64,000 nucleotides of DNA, from positions 381,896 to 445,895 of the forward strand of contig NZ_LN881717.1 in assembly GCF_001457435.1 (NCBI RefSeq), in the 5' to 3' direction. Each line of letters begins with the position of its first letter. Positions within the stretch are counted from its first letter, which is position 1. Position numbers and translations under genes: made by a program. The notes beneath the pieces are model-generated. The model saw only the letters and a program-made list of their open reading frames with translations. It was not told where the DNA came from and did not search any database. Shown here one piece after another: positions 55,581-64,000 of the stretch. Source of the DNA: Actinobaculum massiliense (GTDB lineage Bacteria > Actinomycetota > Actinomycetes > Actinomycetales > Actinomycetaceae).

Positions 55581-55958
55581 ATGAGCAACGCGTCCAACGA
55601 TCCCCCGATTTACCTCGTGATCGCGCAGAAAGTGCGCGAAAAGATCGTCGCGGGAGAACTCGCCGCGGGCGCGAGGGTCCCCTCAACCAACCAGCTCGCG
55701 CGGGAATTGAGGATCAACCCGGCAACGGCTAACCGGGCGTTTTCGGTGCTGGTAGACGAAGGGCTCTTGGAAAAGCGGCGCGGTATCGGGATGTTCGTGC
55801 GGCCCGGAGCGCGCGAGGCGCTTCGCACCGCGGGGCGGGAAGACTACGCCGAGCGAGTGCTGGGGCCCGCGCTGGCGCAAGGCGCAAATTTGGGATTTAC
55901 CGTCACCCAGCTCATGACCTTCGTTCGCGATTATTTCGCGCGCGAAGCGTTGCGCTAG
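55581..55958 (+). CDS. GntR-family regulator, YtrA subgroup
   Basis: 125 residues. Winged helix over 10-75 (PIYLVIAQKVREKIVAGELA, ARVPSTNQLARELRINPATA, NRAFSVLVDEGLLEKRRGIGMFV), then a short helical C-terminal part typical of YtrA regulators. Start ATG 55581 with AAGGAAAAC upstream. YtrA regulators usually precede ABC transporters; none is here. It lies 23 nt before ald and may control it. Confidence 0.85.
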   Translation: MSNASNDPPIYLVIAQKVREKIVAGELAAGARVPSTNQLARELRINPATANRAFSVLVDEGLLEKRRGIGMFVRPGAREALRTAGREDYAERVLGPALAQGANLGFTVTQLMTFVRDYFAREALR

Positions 55959-55969
55959 CGTAGCGCGGC

Positions 55970-55975
55970 TACACT
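55970..55975 (+). promoter_or_regulatory. -10 box TACACT, leaderless start of ald
   Basis: TACACT, 6 nt (TACACC), then the ATG at 55982; no ribosome site. Gives ald a promoter of its own in the short gap after gntR. Confidence 0.55.
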
Positions 55976-55981
55976 TACACC

Positions 55982-57106
55982 ATGAAAATTGGTGTGCCCA
56001 CAGAGCTAAAGAACAATGAGTACCGCGTTGCCCTCACTCCGGCCGGAGCCCGGGAGCTGACGCAGGCCGGCCACAGCGTGACCGTTCAGTCCGACGCCGG
56101 CCGCGTCTCTGGATTTAGCGACGCCGCTTACGAGGCCGCCGGCGCCCATATTGGCACCGCAGCCGAAGCGTGGGGCGCCGAGCTGGTAATGAAAGTCAAG
56201 GAGCCAGAGCCGGACGAATACGCTTTCCTCCGCCCTGACCTAGTGCTTTTCACTTACCTGCACCTGGCTTCGAATACCCGCCTAGTGGAGGCCCTACGAG
56301 CGGCCGGCACCGTGGGTATTGCCTACGAAACGTTGAGCCAAGGCGGAAAACTTCCGCTACTAGCACCCATGAGCCGAGTGGCGGGAAATCTCTCCCCGAT
56401 TATTGGCGCCTATCACCTGATGGAATCCCAGGGCGGATCGGGGATGCTCATTGGCGGAGTGGCGGGCACTCGCCCGGCGCGGGTGGCCGTGATCGGCGGT
56501 GGCGTTTCCGGTGAAAGTGCCGCGGTGATGGCGGCCGGAATGGGCGCGGATGTAACCGTGCTTGATGTTTCGGTGGAGCGGCTGGCGCAGTTGCGCTCGA
56601 CGTACGGAAGCACGTTCAAAACCCTCGCTTCGAATGCGCAAAACATTGAGGAAACGGTGCGCGAAGCGGATCTGGTGATTGGCACGGCGCTTATTCCGGG
56701 CGCGGCGGCTCCCAAACTCGTGACGTTGGCGAATGTGCGGCAAATGCGCGAGGGCTCTGTACTGGTGGACGTCGCCATTGACCAGGGCGGATGCTTTGAG
56801 GGCTCGCACCCCACCACCCATCAGCATCCCACTTTTGACGTTGACGGAAAGATCTTCTACTGCGTGGCGAATATGCCCGGCGCGGTTCCGCAGACCTCGA
56901 CCGAAGCCCTCACGAACGCGACGCTACCTTTCGCCCTGCGTATCGCCGACCGTGGGTGGCGCGAGGCGCTGGTCGATTGCGCCGACGACGCCGGCTGGCG
57001 AGACGGCGTGAATACGGCCGGTGGGAAGATCACCAATCGGGCGGTGTTCGATTCGGTAGCGGGGCAACTCGCGCTGAGCGAAGCAGATTTCGCGGAGCTC
57101 GGATAG
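55982..57106 (+). CDS. ald: Alanine dehydrogenase
   Basis: 374 residues. L-alanine + NAD+ to pyruvate + NH3 + NADH. Seen: IGVPTELKNNEYRVALTPAG, VMKVKEPEPDEY (catalytic Lys), LFTYLHLASNT (catalytic His), VIGGGVSGESAAVMAAGMGA nucleotide fold, GSVLVDVAIDQGG and MPGAVPQTST. Full family length. Set between the GntR regulator and the NAD synthetase gene; it releases ammonia and uses NAD+, both relevant to that neighbour. Confidence 0.96.
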   Translation: MKIGVPTELKNNEYRVALTPAGARELTQAGHSVTVQSDAGRVSGFSDAAYEAAGAHIGTAAEAWGAELVMKVKEPEPDEYAFLRPDLVLFTYLHLASNTRLVEALRAAGTVGIAYETLSQGGKLPLLAPMSRVAGNLSPIIGAYHLMESQGGSGMLIGGVAGTRPARVAVIGGGVSGESAAVMAAGMGADVTVLDVSVERLAQLRSTYGSTFKTLASNAQNIEETVREADLVIGTALIPGAAAPKLVTLANVRQMREGSVLVDVAIDQGGCFEGSHPTTHQHPTFDVDGKIFYCVANMPGAVPQTSTEALTNATLPFALRIADRGWREALVDCADDAGWRDGVNTAGGKITNRAVFDSVAGQLALSEADFAELG

Positions 57107-57201
57107 CTTAGAGCGCTACGCTCTCGCGCTACGCGCGCAAAATGCGCCGCGTTCGCGCGCCGCGTTAAAAGTTTGTCGGAAGGTAATGCAAGACTATAGC
57201 C

Positions 57202-59439
57202 ATGTTCGATTTCTACTCGATCTACTCGCAGGGATTTGCGCGCGCTGCCGCGTGTTCGCCCGTTATTATGCCCGCTCAGCCCGCCGCCAATGCGCGCGCG
57301 ATTATTGACAGCGCGCGCCAGGTTGCCGCCGAGGGCACACTCTTGGCGGTTTTCCCGGCGCTGTGCGTTACCGGCTCGTCCATTGGTGATCTTTTCTTCC
57401 AATCCGCGCTTCAGCAGACCACCTTGGAGGCCATTGAAACGATCCGCGCCGCCAGCCAGGATTTCGAAACCGCGCTGGTGATTGGCGCGCCGCTGGCCGT
57501 GGGCGGCAAGCTCTATTCTTGCGGCGTGGTCATCCACCGCGGGCGGGTGCTCGGGATCGTCCCGCAACGCCATTTCTCCCCGCATTCTGATGGTTCGCGC
57601 TACTTTGCTTCAATCCCAGACCGCGCCGGTAGCTCGCTTCCGGATTACGTCCGGCTTCCCGGCGTTCAGACGGAGCCGGAAACGGTAGCGATGGCCTCGT
57701 TTGTTGGAGATCTACCGGAGAGCGCGGTCGCCATCGCCTCTGCCGACGGTGATCTATCGGAGAGCGCGGAGACTAATCTGAGTGCCGGCAGTAGCTGGGG
57801 CGCCGCCAACGATTGGATTTCCGATCTCGATGAGTCCGAACGCAATACCCTCCTTTACGGACTGCAGGAAAACGAAGTGTCCATCAGCCCGGCTCTCACT
57901 TTCCGCGCCACCAACATCGAGAACTTCAGCTTCGCGGTGGACTTTGCCGATAGCCCATACGAAGGCACGCAGGTTTCCATCATCGCCCGGCTCGATGCCC
58001 ACCCCGCCGTCGCCGGAAGCACCCGCGCCACCCGGCAAATCCTGCGCACCGAATCGGAACGCCGCGGGATTGCAATTGTGAGTGCGAACGCGGGAGCCTG
58101 GGAATCCTCCACCGACGGCGCCTGGGTCGCATCGGGCGCCATCTGCGAGTGCGGTGACGAACTCGCCAGCGCGAGCGAAGCTGAGTTCCCGGCAGAGAGC
58201 TCTCGCGCGGTGATCGCGAGCGCCGACATTGACCTGGAGGGGATCACGCTACGCAACCAGCGGCTCGGCGTCCCGCAACCGAGGCAGAATGCCACACACC
58301 CGGCCTCCCCCGCCATGTTCCCGCAATCCATGACGTTCACGGTTCCGGATATGAGCGCCGTTCCCGCACCCGCCCGCGCCCTGCGCCGGCCGCTCTCGCG
58401 CTTCCCCTTCCAGTACGACGCCGGTGAACCAATTGACCCGGGCGAAGTGTTTGCCCTTCAGGCCTCCGCCTTGCAAACACGCCTGCGCGCGATTGGAAAT
58501 CCGAAGATTGTGCTGGGTGTTTCCGGCGGTTTGGATTCCACCCAGGCGCTATTGGTCTCCGCTATGGTCTGCGATCGCGCCGGCCGGCCGCGCACCGATA
58601 TCCTGGCTTACACTTTACCGGGATTTGCGACGTCGGACACCACAAAATCGAACGCCTACCGGCTCTGCGAAGCGCTCGGAGTGCCGCTACGAGAAATTGA
58701 TATTAAGCCCGCGGGCATGCAAATGCTCAAGGATCTGGGCCACCCGTACGCCGATGGTGAGCCGGTCTATGACGTCACCTTCGAAAACGTGCAGGCCGGC
58801 CTGCGCGCTGATTACCTCTTCCGCATTTCCGGCTACGAGGGCGCAATTGTGCTGGGAACCGGTGATCTGTCGGAGGCCGCTCTCGGTTGGGCGACGTTCG
58901 GGGTGGGCGACCAAATGAACCATTACAACGTCAATGCTGGCTTGCCTAAGACCTCCATGCAGTACCTCATTCGCTGGGCAATTCGCACCAACCAGTTCGA
59001 AGGAGCGGGCGAAGCTCTGCAGGCGATTCTTGACACAGAGATTTCTCCCGAGCTGGTTCCTGCTGATGCGCAGGGCATGCAGTCAACCCAGCAGAAGATT
59101 GGTCCTTACGAATTGCAGGATCTGCATTTGTACTGGCTTTTGCGCGGGTTCAAACCTTCCCGTATCGCCTTCATGAGCTACAGCGCCTGGAAGGACGCCG
59201 AGTCGGGGATCTGGCCGGAGGGCGTGGCCCGGCGCGAATACACGCTAGAGGAGATCAAGCACTGGCTGGAAATCTTCATCCGGCGCTTCTTTAGCCAGCA
59301 GTTCAAGCGGTCCACTTCCCCTAACGGCCCGCAGGTTCTGCCGGGTGGATCGCTTTCGCCGTTGGCCGCCTGGCGTATGCCGTCCGATATTAGCGCGGCT
59401 ACCTGGCTGGCGGACTTGGACAAGATTCCGAACGAGTAG
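57202..59439 (+). CDS. nadE: NAD+ synthetase, glutaminase-type architecture with inactivated glutaminase domain
   Basis: 745 residues; the related M. tuberculosis enzyme is about 679. The C-terminal synthetase half is intact: GVSGGLDSTQAL P-loop, ALPGF-like TLPGFATSDTTKSNAYRL, PYADGEPVYDVTFENVQAGL, GTGDLSEAALGW, GDQMNHYNVNAGLPKT. The N-terminal nitrilase half keeps its fold outline but not the triad: AVFPA (Ala53) where Glu is needed, IVPQR (Gln122) for Lys, and AVDFADS (Ala249) for the Cys of EICED. About 70 extra residues (165-240, with a short internal repeat) lie before the third site. Predicted ammonia-dependent. No ribosome site; AAGACT lies 6 nt before the ATG. Confidence 0.92.
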   Translation: MFDFYSIYSQGFARAAACSPVIMPAQPAANARAIIDSARQVAAEGTLLAVFPALCVTGSSIGDLFFQSALQQTTLEAIETIRAASQDFETALVIGAPLAVGGKLYSCGVVIHRGRVLGIVPQRHFSPHSDGSRYFASIPDRAGSSLPDYVRLPGVQTEPETVAMASFVGDLPESAVAIASADGDLSESAETNLSAGSSWGAANDWISDLDESERNTLLYGLQENEVSISPALTFRATNIENFSFAVDFADSPYEGTQVSIIARLDAHPAVAGSTRATRQILRTESERRGIAIVSANAGAWESSTDGAWVASGAICECGDELASASEAEFPAESSRAVIASADIDLEGITLRNQRLGVPQPRQNATHPASPAMFPQSMTFTVPDMSAVPAPARALRRPLSRFPFQYDAGEPIDPGEVFALQASALQTRLRAIGNPKIVLGVSGGLDSTQALLVSAMVCDRAGRPRTDILAYTLPGFATSDTTKSNAYRLCEALGVPLREIDIKPAGMQMLKDLGHPYADGEPVYDVTFENVQAGLRADYLFRISGYEGAIVLGTGDLSEAALGWATFGVGDQMNHYNVNAGLPKTSMQYLIRWAIRTNQFEGAGEALQAILDTEISPELVPADAQGMQSTQQKIGPYELQDLHLYWLLRGFKPSRIAFMSYSAWKDAESGIWPEGVARREYTLEEIKHWLEIFIRRFFSQQFKRSTSPNGPQVLPGGSLSPLAAWRMPSDISAATWLADLDKIPNE

Positions 59440-59491
59440 GCCGCGGTGAAAACGCCGCCATGTTCACCGGAAAACAAAGATTGGAAGAACG

Positions 59492-59920
59492 ATGATTGAA
59501 ATCCTGACCGAGCTTTCGGACGAGCTATTTAACGCACTCCAGCGCCTGACTCCGCAACTTTCGAGCAAGATGACGGAGGTACCGCGCCAGCAAGCCGAAG
59601 CCCTGATGCGCCAGCCGGGTGTTTACCAGCTGGTTTACCGAGCGGAGGAAGGCGGGCCCATCCTCGGGATGCTGACCCTCGTGACCTTCGATATTCCTAC
59701 TGGAAAACGAGCGTGGATTGAAGACGTGGTTGTCGATTCTGAAGCCCGCGGCCAGGGCGCTGGGTTCGAACTCGTGCAGGCAGCCGTAGCCCAGGCGCAG
59801 AAAATCGGGTCACGTACCGTAGATCTCACCTCGCGGCCTTCCCGCGAGGCGGCGAATCGCCTCTACCGGCGCGCGGGATTTGAGGCGAGGGAAACCAACG
59901 TTTACCGCTACCAGGGCTAG
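59492..59920 (+). CDS. GNAT-family N-acetyltransferase
   Basis: 142 residues. Acetyl-CoA loop VVDSEARGQGAGFELVQAAV (about 83-102) and the C-terminal NRLYRRAGFE typical of GNATs. Substrate unknown. Start ATG 59492 with GAAGAACG-like weak site; 52 nt after nadE, possibly co-transcribed. Confidence 0.85.
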   Translation: MIEILTELSDELFNALQRLTPQLSSKMTEVPRQQAEALMRQPGVYQLVYRAEEGGPILGMLTLVTFDIPTGKRAWIEDVVVDSEARGQGAGFELVQAAVAQAQKIGSRTVDLTSRPSREAANRLYRRAGFEARETNVYRYQG

Positions 59921-59923
59921 CGC

Positions 59924-61039
59924 CTAGGAATGCACCACGCAGAGGTCTGCCCGCTGGAGCTCCTTAATATCGGAGTATCCGGTGGCAGACATTGCGTGGC
60001 GCAAGGCCCCCACAATATTCGTGTAGCCATCGGCGCCGGTGGTGGGGCCATAGAGAATTTCTTCGAGCGAGCCCACGGTTCCGACTCTCACTCGCTTACC
60101 GCGCGGTAAGCGTTCGTGGTGTGCCTCGGGCCCCCAGTGCCATCCGGCTCCGGGCGCCTCCTTGGCGCGAGCCAGAATTGTTCCGAGCATAACGCCGTCG
60201 GCACCGCAGGCGATGGCCTTCACGACGTCGCCTGACGTTCCAAGTGAACCATCGGCAATCACGTGCACGTAGCGGCCGGCAGATTCATCCATGTAGTCCC
60301 GGCGCGCGGCGGCAATATCCGCGATGGCGGTGGCCATTGGCGCCGCAATTCCCACCGTGCGCAGGGTCTGGGAAGCCGCACCTCCGCCGTAACCGGCCAG
60401 CACTCCCGCCGCTCCGGTGCGCATCAGATGCAAGGCGCTCTGGTAGGTCACGGCCCCGCCCACAATCACCGGAATATCGAGATCATAAATAAAAGTGCGC
60501 AGATTGAGCGGCTCACGCGTGGTGGAAACGTGCTCGGCAGACACCGTGGTGCCGCGAATAACGAATAGATCCACTCCCGCTTCCCGGGCGGGCTCAACGA
60601 TTTTCTTTGCTCTGCCGGGTGAGCAAGCACCGGCCACTACCACTCCGGCCGCGCGGATTTCTTCAATGCGCCGGCCAATCAGCTCCGGCTTCACGGGCTC
60701 GGCCGCGTAGAGGCGCTGAAGGAGGGCATTGGACTCTTCCCCCGAAGTTTCCGCGATTTCCGCGTACACGCTACGCGGATCCTCGTAGCGCGTCCACAGG
60801 CCTTCAAAGTCGAGAATTCCGACTCCGCCCGCGCGGCCCAAACCGATCACCATTTCCGGCGAGCTGACCGAATCCATCGGGGCGGAAAGAACCGGAATAT
60901 CCAAGTGATAGGCATCGAGTTGCCAGCTGGTGGAAACCTCTTGCACATCCCGGGTGCGGCGGCGGGGAACGACCGCCACGTCGTCTAGCGTGAATGATGT
61001 TATGGCTCGCTTGCCACGTCCAATTTCAATTTCGCTCAC
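59924..61039 (-). CDS. guaB3: GuaB3-type IMP dehydrogenase family protein without the catalytic cysteine
   Basis: 371 residues. IMPDH-like barrel without CBS domains. Seen: RGKRAITSFTLDDVAVVPRR, LSAPMDSVSSPEMVIGLGRA, and the phosphate region HVIADGSLGTSGDVVKAIAC. At the site where IMPDH has GPGSICTTR it reads LAGYGGGAASQT, so no nucleophile Cys; this is the known trait of the actinobacterial GuaB3 paralogue, whose role is unsettled. GTG start 61039 with a TAGGCT box 7 nt before it. Confidence 0.88.
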   Translation of the reverse strand: MSEIEIGRGKRAITSFTLDDVAVVPRRRTRDVQEVSTSWQLDAYHLDIPVLSAPMDSVSSPEMVIGLGRAGGVGILDFEGLWTRYEDPRSVYAEIAETSGEESNALLQRLYAAEPVKPELIGRRIEEIRAAGVVVAGACSPGRAKKIVEPAREAGVDLFVIRGTTVSAEHVSTTREPLNLRTFIYDLDIPVIVGGAVTYQSALHLMRTGAAGVLAGYGGGAASQTLRTVGIAAPMATAIADIAAARRDYMDESAGRYVHVIADGSLGTSGDVVKAIACGADGVMLGTILARAKEAPGAGWHWGPEAHHERLPRGKRVRVGTVGSLEEILYGPTTGADGYTNIVGALRHAMSATGYSDIKELQRADLCVVHS

Positions 61040-61046
61040 GTGCGTT

Positions 61047-61052
61047 AGCCTA
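61047..61052 (-). promoter_or_regulatory. -10 box TAGGCT, leaderless start of guaB3
   Basis: TAGGCT, 7 nt, then the GTG at 61039; no ribosome site. Confidence 0.5.
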
Positions 61053-61101
61053 CCGGTTACCCGCGGCGCGAGCGGTCGTGTCGGAGGCTTCTTCTAGAAT
61101 G

Positions 61102-61144
61102 ACTCACGAATCAAGAACTCCGGAAAAACGACTCAGGAATCAAG
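61102..61144. repeat. 14-bp direct repeat before the exonuclease gene
   Basis: ACTCACGAATCAAG (61102-61115) and ACTCAGGAATCAAG (61131-61144), 29-bp period, one difference; lies in the divergent gap before 61164. Confidence 0.5.
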
Positions 61145-61163
61145 CTCCCAGAATTGAGGACTC

Positions 61164-61853
61164 ATGTGGACCGAAAATCCCATTATTGGATTTGATACCG
61201 AAACCACGGGCGTGGATGCAAAGAACTCGCGCCTTATTACCTGCTCGCTGGTACGGCTCACCCGCGAGGGCGCGGAGCGGCGGTACTGGCTAGCGGATCC
61301 GGGCGTGGAAATTCCACCCGAATCCACCGAGGTGCACGGTATTACTACCGAGCAAGCTCAGCGCGAGGGTCAGCCCATTGAGGAGGCCCTGCAAGAAATC
61401 TCAGATGAGCTGTATTCCCACCTCGCGAACGGGTTCGTCGCGGTGGCTTTCAATGCTTCCTACGATTTCACGCTACTGGAAGCAGAACTGAGCCGGCACG
61501 GCCTGCCTACCCTCACCGAACGCCTGAGCGGAGAGATCTTCCCGGTTATTGACCCCTACCTCCTGGACCGTGCCCTGGATCGGTATCGCAAGGGCAAGCG
61601 TCGCTTGACCAATCTGGTGGAGCATTACGGCGTGGGAGATAACGATTCGTTCCACAATGCCGAAGCAGATGTGATCGCTACCCTGCGCGTGCTACGCGCT
61701 ATGGTCGAGAAATTCCCGGACCTGACCGAAAAGGGTCTGCGCGAGATCGTGGATATGCAGATCGCCGCCCAGCGGGAATTCGATAAATTCCTTCAGTCTG
61801 TGGGCAAGATCGATCACCCGCGCGAGGGCTGGCCGGTCCTGGCTGAGCGCTAG
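61164..61853 (+). CDS. DnaQ-like 3'-5' exonuclease (DEDDh)
   Basis: 229 residues. ExoI FDTETTGVD (residues 9-17), ExoII around NASYDFTLLEAEL, ExoIII HNAEADVIATLRVL with the His of the DEDDh type. A stand-alone proofreading-type nuclease, either epsilon-like or for repair; no polymerase or helicase domain. Start ATG 61164 with TTGAGGA upstream. Confidence 0.9.
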   Translation: MWTENPIIGFDTETTGVDAKNSRLITCSLVRLTREGAERRYWLADPGVEIPPESTEVHGITTEQAQREGQPIEEALQEISDELYSHLANGFVAVAFNASYDFTLLEAELSRHGLPTLTERLSGEIFPVIDPYLLDRALDRYRKGKRRLTNLVEHYGVGDNDSFHNAEADVIATLRVLRAMVEKFPDLTEKGLREIVDMQIAAQREFDKFLQSVGKIDHPREGWPVLAER

Positions 61854-61910
61854 GATCCGCCGCCAAGCGCTAAGCTCCGCCGCGCGCGAGGCTCCGCGGC
61901 ACACAAAAAT

Positions 61911-61944
61911 GCGGGGCTAGATTCTGCTCTAACCCCGCTTTTTT
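61911..61944. terminator. Bidirectional terminator, exonuclease gene versus guaB
   Basis: Stem GCGGGGCTAGA with TCTAACCCCGC (one mismatch), 6-nt loop, TTTTTT on the plus strand; on the minus strand ATTTTTGTG follows, so it can end guaB too. Confidence 0.9.
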
Positions 61945-61968
61945 AGATGGCGCTACACGCCAAACGCC

Positions 61969-63489
<1,521 letters not shown>

Positions 63490-63567
63490 CTTCTTTGCGT
63501 TCACCTCGCCTCCTGGTTCGACGAGTAGTTCATCACGCTCACAAATCAGCTCCCAACGCAGATACAA

Positions 63568-63601
63568 AACGGGGCCGGAATGCCTTTCGCATCCCGGCCC
63601 C
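63568..63601 (-). terminator. Rho-independent terminator of groES
   Basis: GGGGCCGG-A-ATGC stem with GCAT-C-CCGGCCCC (one mismatch), 4-nt loop, then TTTTGTAT on the minus strand, about 45 nt after the groES stop. Shows that groES ends its unit here with no groEL behind it. Confidence 0.85.
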
Positions 63602-63647
63602 GCCAGTATTTCAGCGCTTACGGTTCTTTCCGAAGCGCTCCGAGCTC

Positions 63648-63944
63648 TTAGCGCTCGACAACCGCCAAGACGTCGCGCGCGGAGAGGATGATGTACTCAT
63701 CTTCGCCGTACTTGACCTCGGTCCCGCCGTACTTCGAGTAAATAACGACGTCGCCAATCTTCACGTCCATCGGGACGCGATTGCCGTTGTCATCGACTCG
63801 GCCCGGGCCAACCGCTACAACCTTGCCCTCCTGGGGCTTTTCGGTTGCGGTGTCCGGCAGAACGAGGCCGGAGGCGGTGGTGGTTTCAGCTGCTTGCTGC
63901 TGGATAACAATGCGATCCTCCAGCGGCTTGATGGAGACGGTCAC
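63648..63944 (-). CDS. groES: Co-chaperonin GroES
   Basis: 98 residues, full length: [20 protein letters not shown], mobile loop [42 protein letters not shown]. Caps the GroEL ring. GTG start 63944 with AAAGGAGGAGACATCAA upstream. No groEL follows; no CIRCE or HAIR element is visible in the 56 nt that remain before the window edge. Confidence 0.96.
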   Translation of the reverse strand: MTVSIKPLEDRIVIQQQAAETTTASGLVLPDTATEKPQEGKVVAVGPGRVDDNGNRVPMDVKIGDVVIYSKYGGTEVKYGEDEYIILSARDVLAVVER

Positions 63945-64000
63945 TTGATGTCTCCTCCTTTACTTCTATAACTCGTGCATTATGTAAAGCGCTCGGGGCC

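Noticed and set aside
59924-61039. A second functional IMP dehydrogenase
   Set aside because: The catalytic cysteine loop reads GYGGGAASQT in place of GPGSICTTR; this is the GuaB3 paralogue.

Overview
The window is a stretch of actinobacterial chromosome. Signs of this are the high GC, a single-chain type I fatty acid synthase beside an actinomycete acyl-CoA carboxylase pair, a GuaB3 paralogue, a DUF3017 and a DUF6350 protein, and many start codons lying 6-7 nt after a TAnnnT -10 box with no ribosome binding site. The fermentation genes (pyruvate formate-lyase, phosphotransacetylase, acetate kinase, glycerol dehydrogenase) point to a facultative or anaerobic member of the Actinomycetaceae or a close relative. 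This placement is inference from gene content. I saw no rRNA, tRNA, CRISPR array, insertion sequence or phage gene.

Layout. 1-7250 (minus): lipid operon birA > accA3-type alpha chain > accD > fas (fas runs off the left edge). 7511-12933: a complete aldonate (xylonate-type) catabolic set like E. coli yjhFGH-yjhI, with a divergent IclR regulator; its GC is visibly lower than its surroundings. 13031-17207: pgi and a eukaryote-type double-length phosphofructokinase. 17243-21897: small membrane proteins, an FAD reductase, a membrane-anchored esterase and a DUF6350 protein. 21985-26354: trpDCBA behind a leader peptide with tandem Trp codons that appears to start at +1 of its own promoter. 26446-33292: pseudouridine synthase, UvrD/PcrA helicase, succinate-semialdehyde dehydrogenase, leucyl aminopeptidase. 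33408-36763: a pyruvate formate-lyase in two pieces plus its activase. 37223-42025: guaA, pta, ackA. 42153-42870: a low-information gap. 42871-50133: gldA, then an operon joining an NRAMP-like carrier, 5-oxoprolinase subunits (PxpA and a PxpB-PxpC fusion), a shortened DUF1445 protein and a biotin carboxylase/BCCP chain. 50421-55222: a Gfo/Idh dehydrogenase, sodium symporter, small membrane protein and electron transfer flavoprotein run. 55581-63944: GntR regulator, alanine dehydrogenase, NAD synthetase, GNAT, GuaB3, exonuclease, guaB, groES.

How it fits together. PFL cleaves pyruvate to acetyl-CoA and formate; Pta and AckA turn acetyl-CoA to acetate with ATP gain; GldA and the aldonate pathway feed triose and pyruvate in. 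The fas-acc-birA operon couples carboxylase biotinylation to malonyl-CoA and fatty acid synthesis.

Most notable. (1) PFL is split: a 701-residue catalytic chain holds the Cys418-Cys419 pair and a separately translated 82-residue chain holds the radical glycine, with translation-related hairpins between them. (2) The long, glutaminase-type NAD synthetase has lost all three glutaminase catalytic residues (Glu to Ala, Lys to Gln, Cys to Ala). (3) The trp leader peptide with adjacent Trp codons appears leaderless. (4) A 5-oxoprolinase cluster carries a biotin carboxylase that has no ordinary carboxyltransferase partner nearby. (5) TrpA has Glu in place of its catalytic Asp60.
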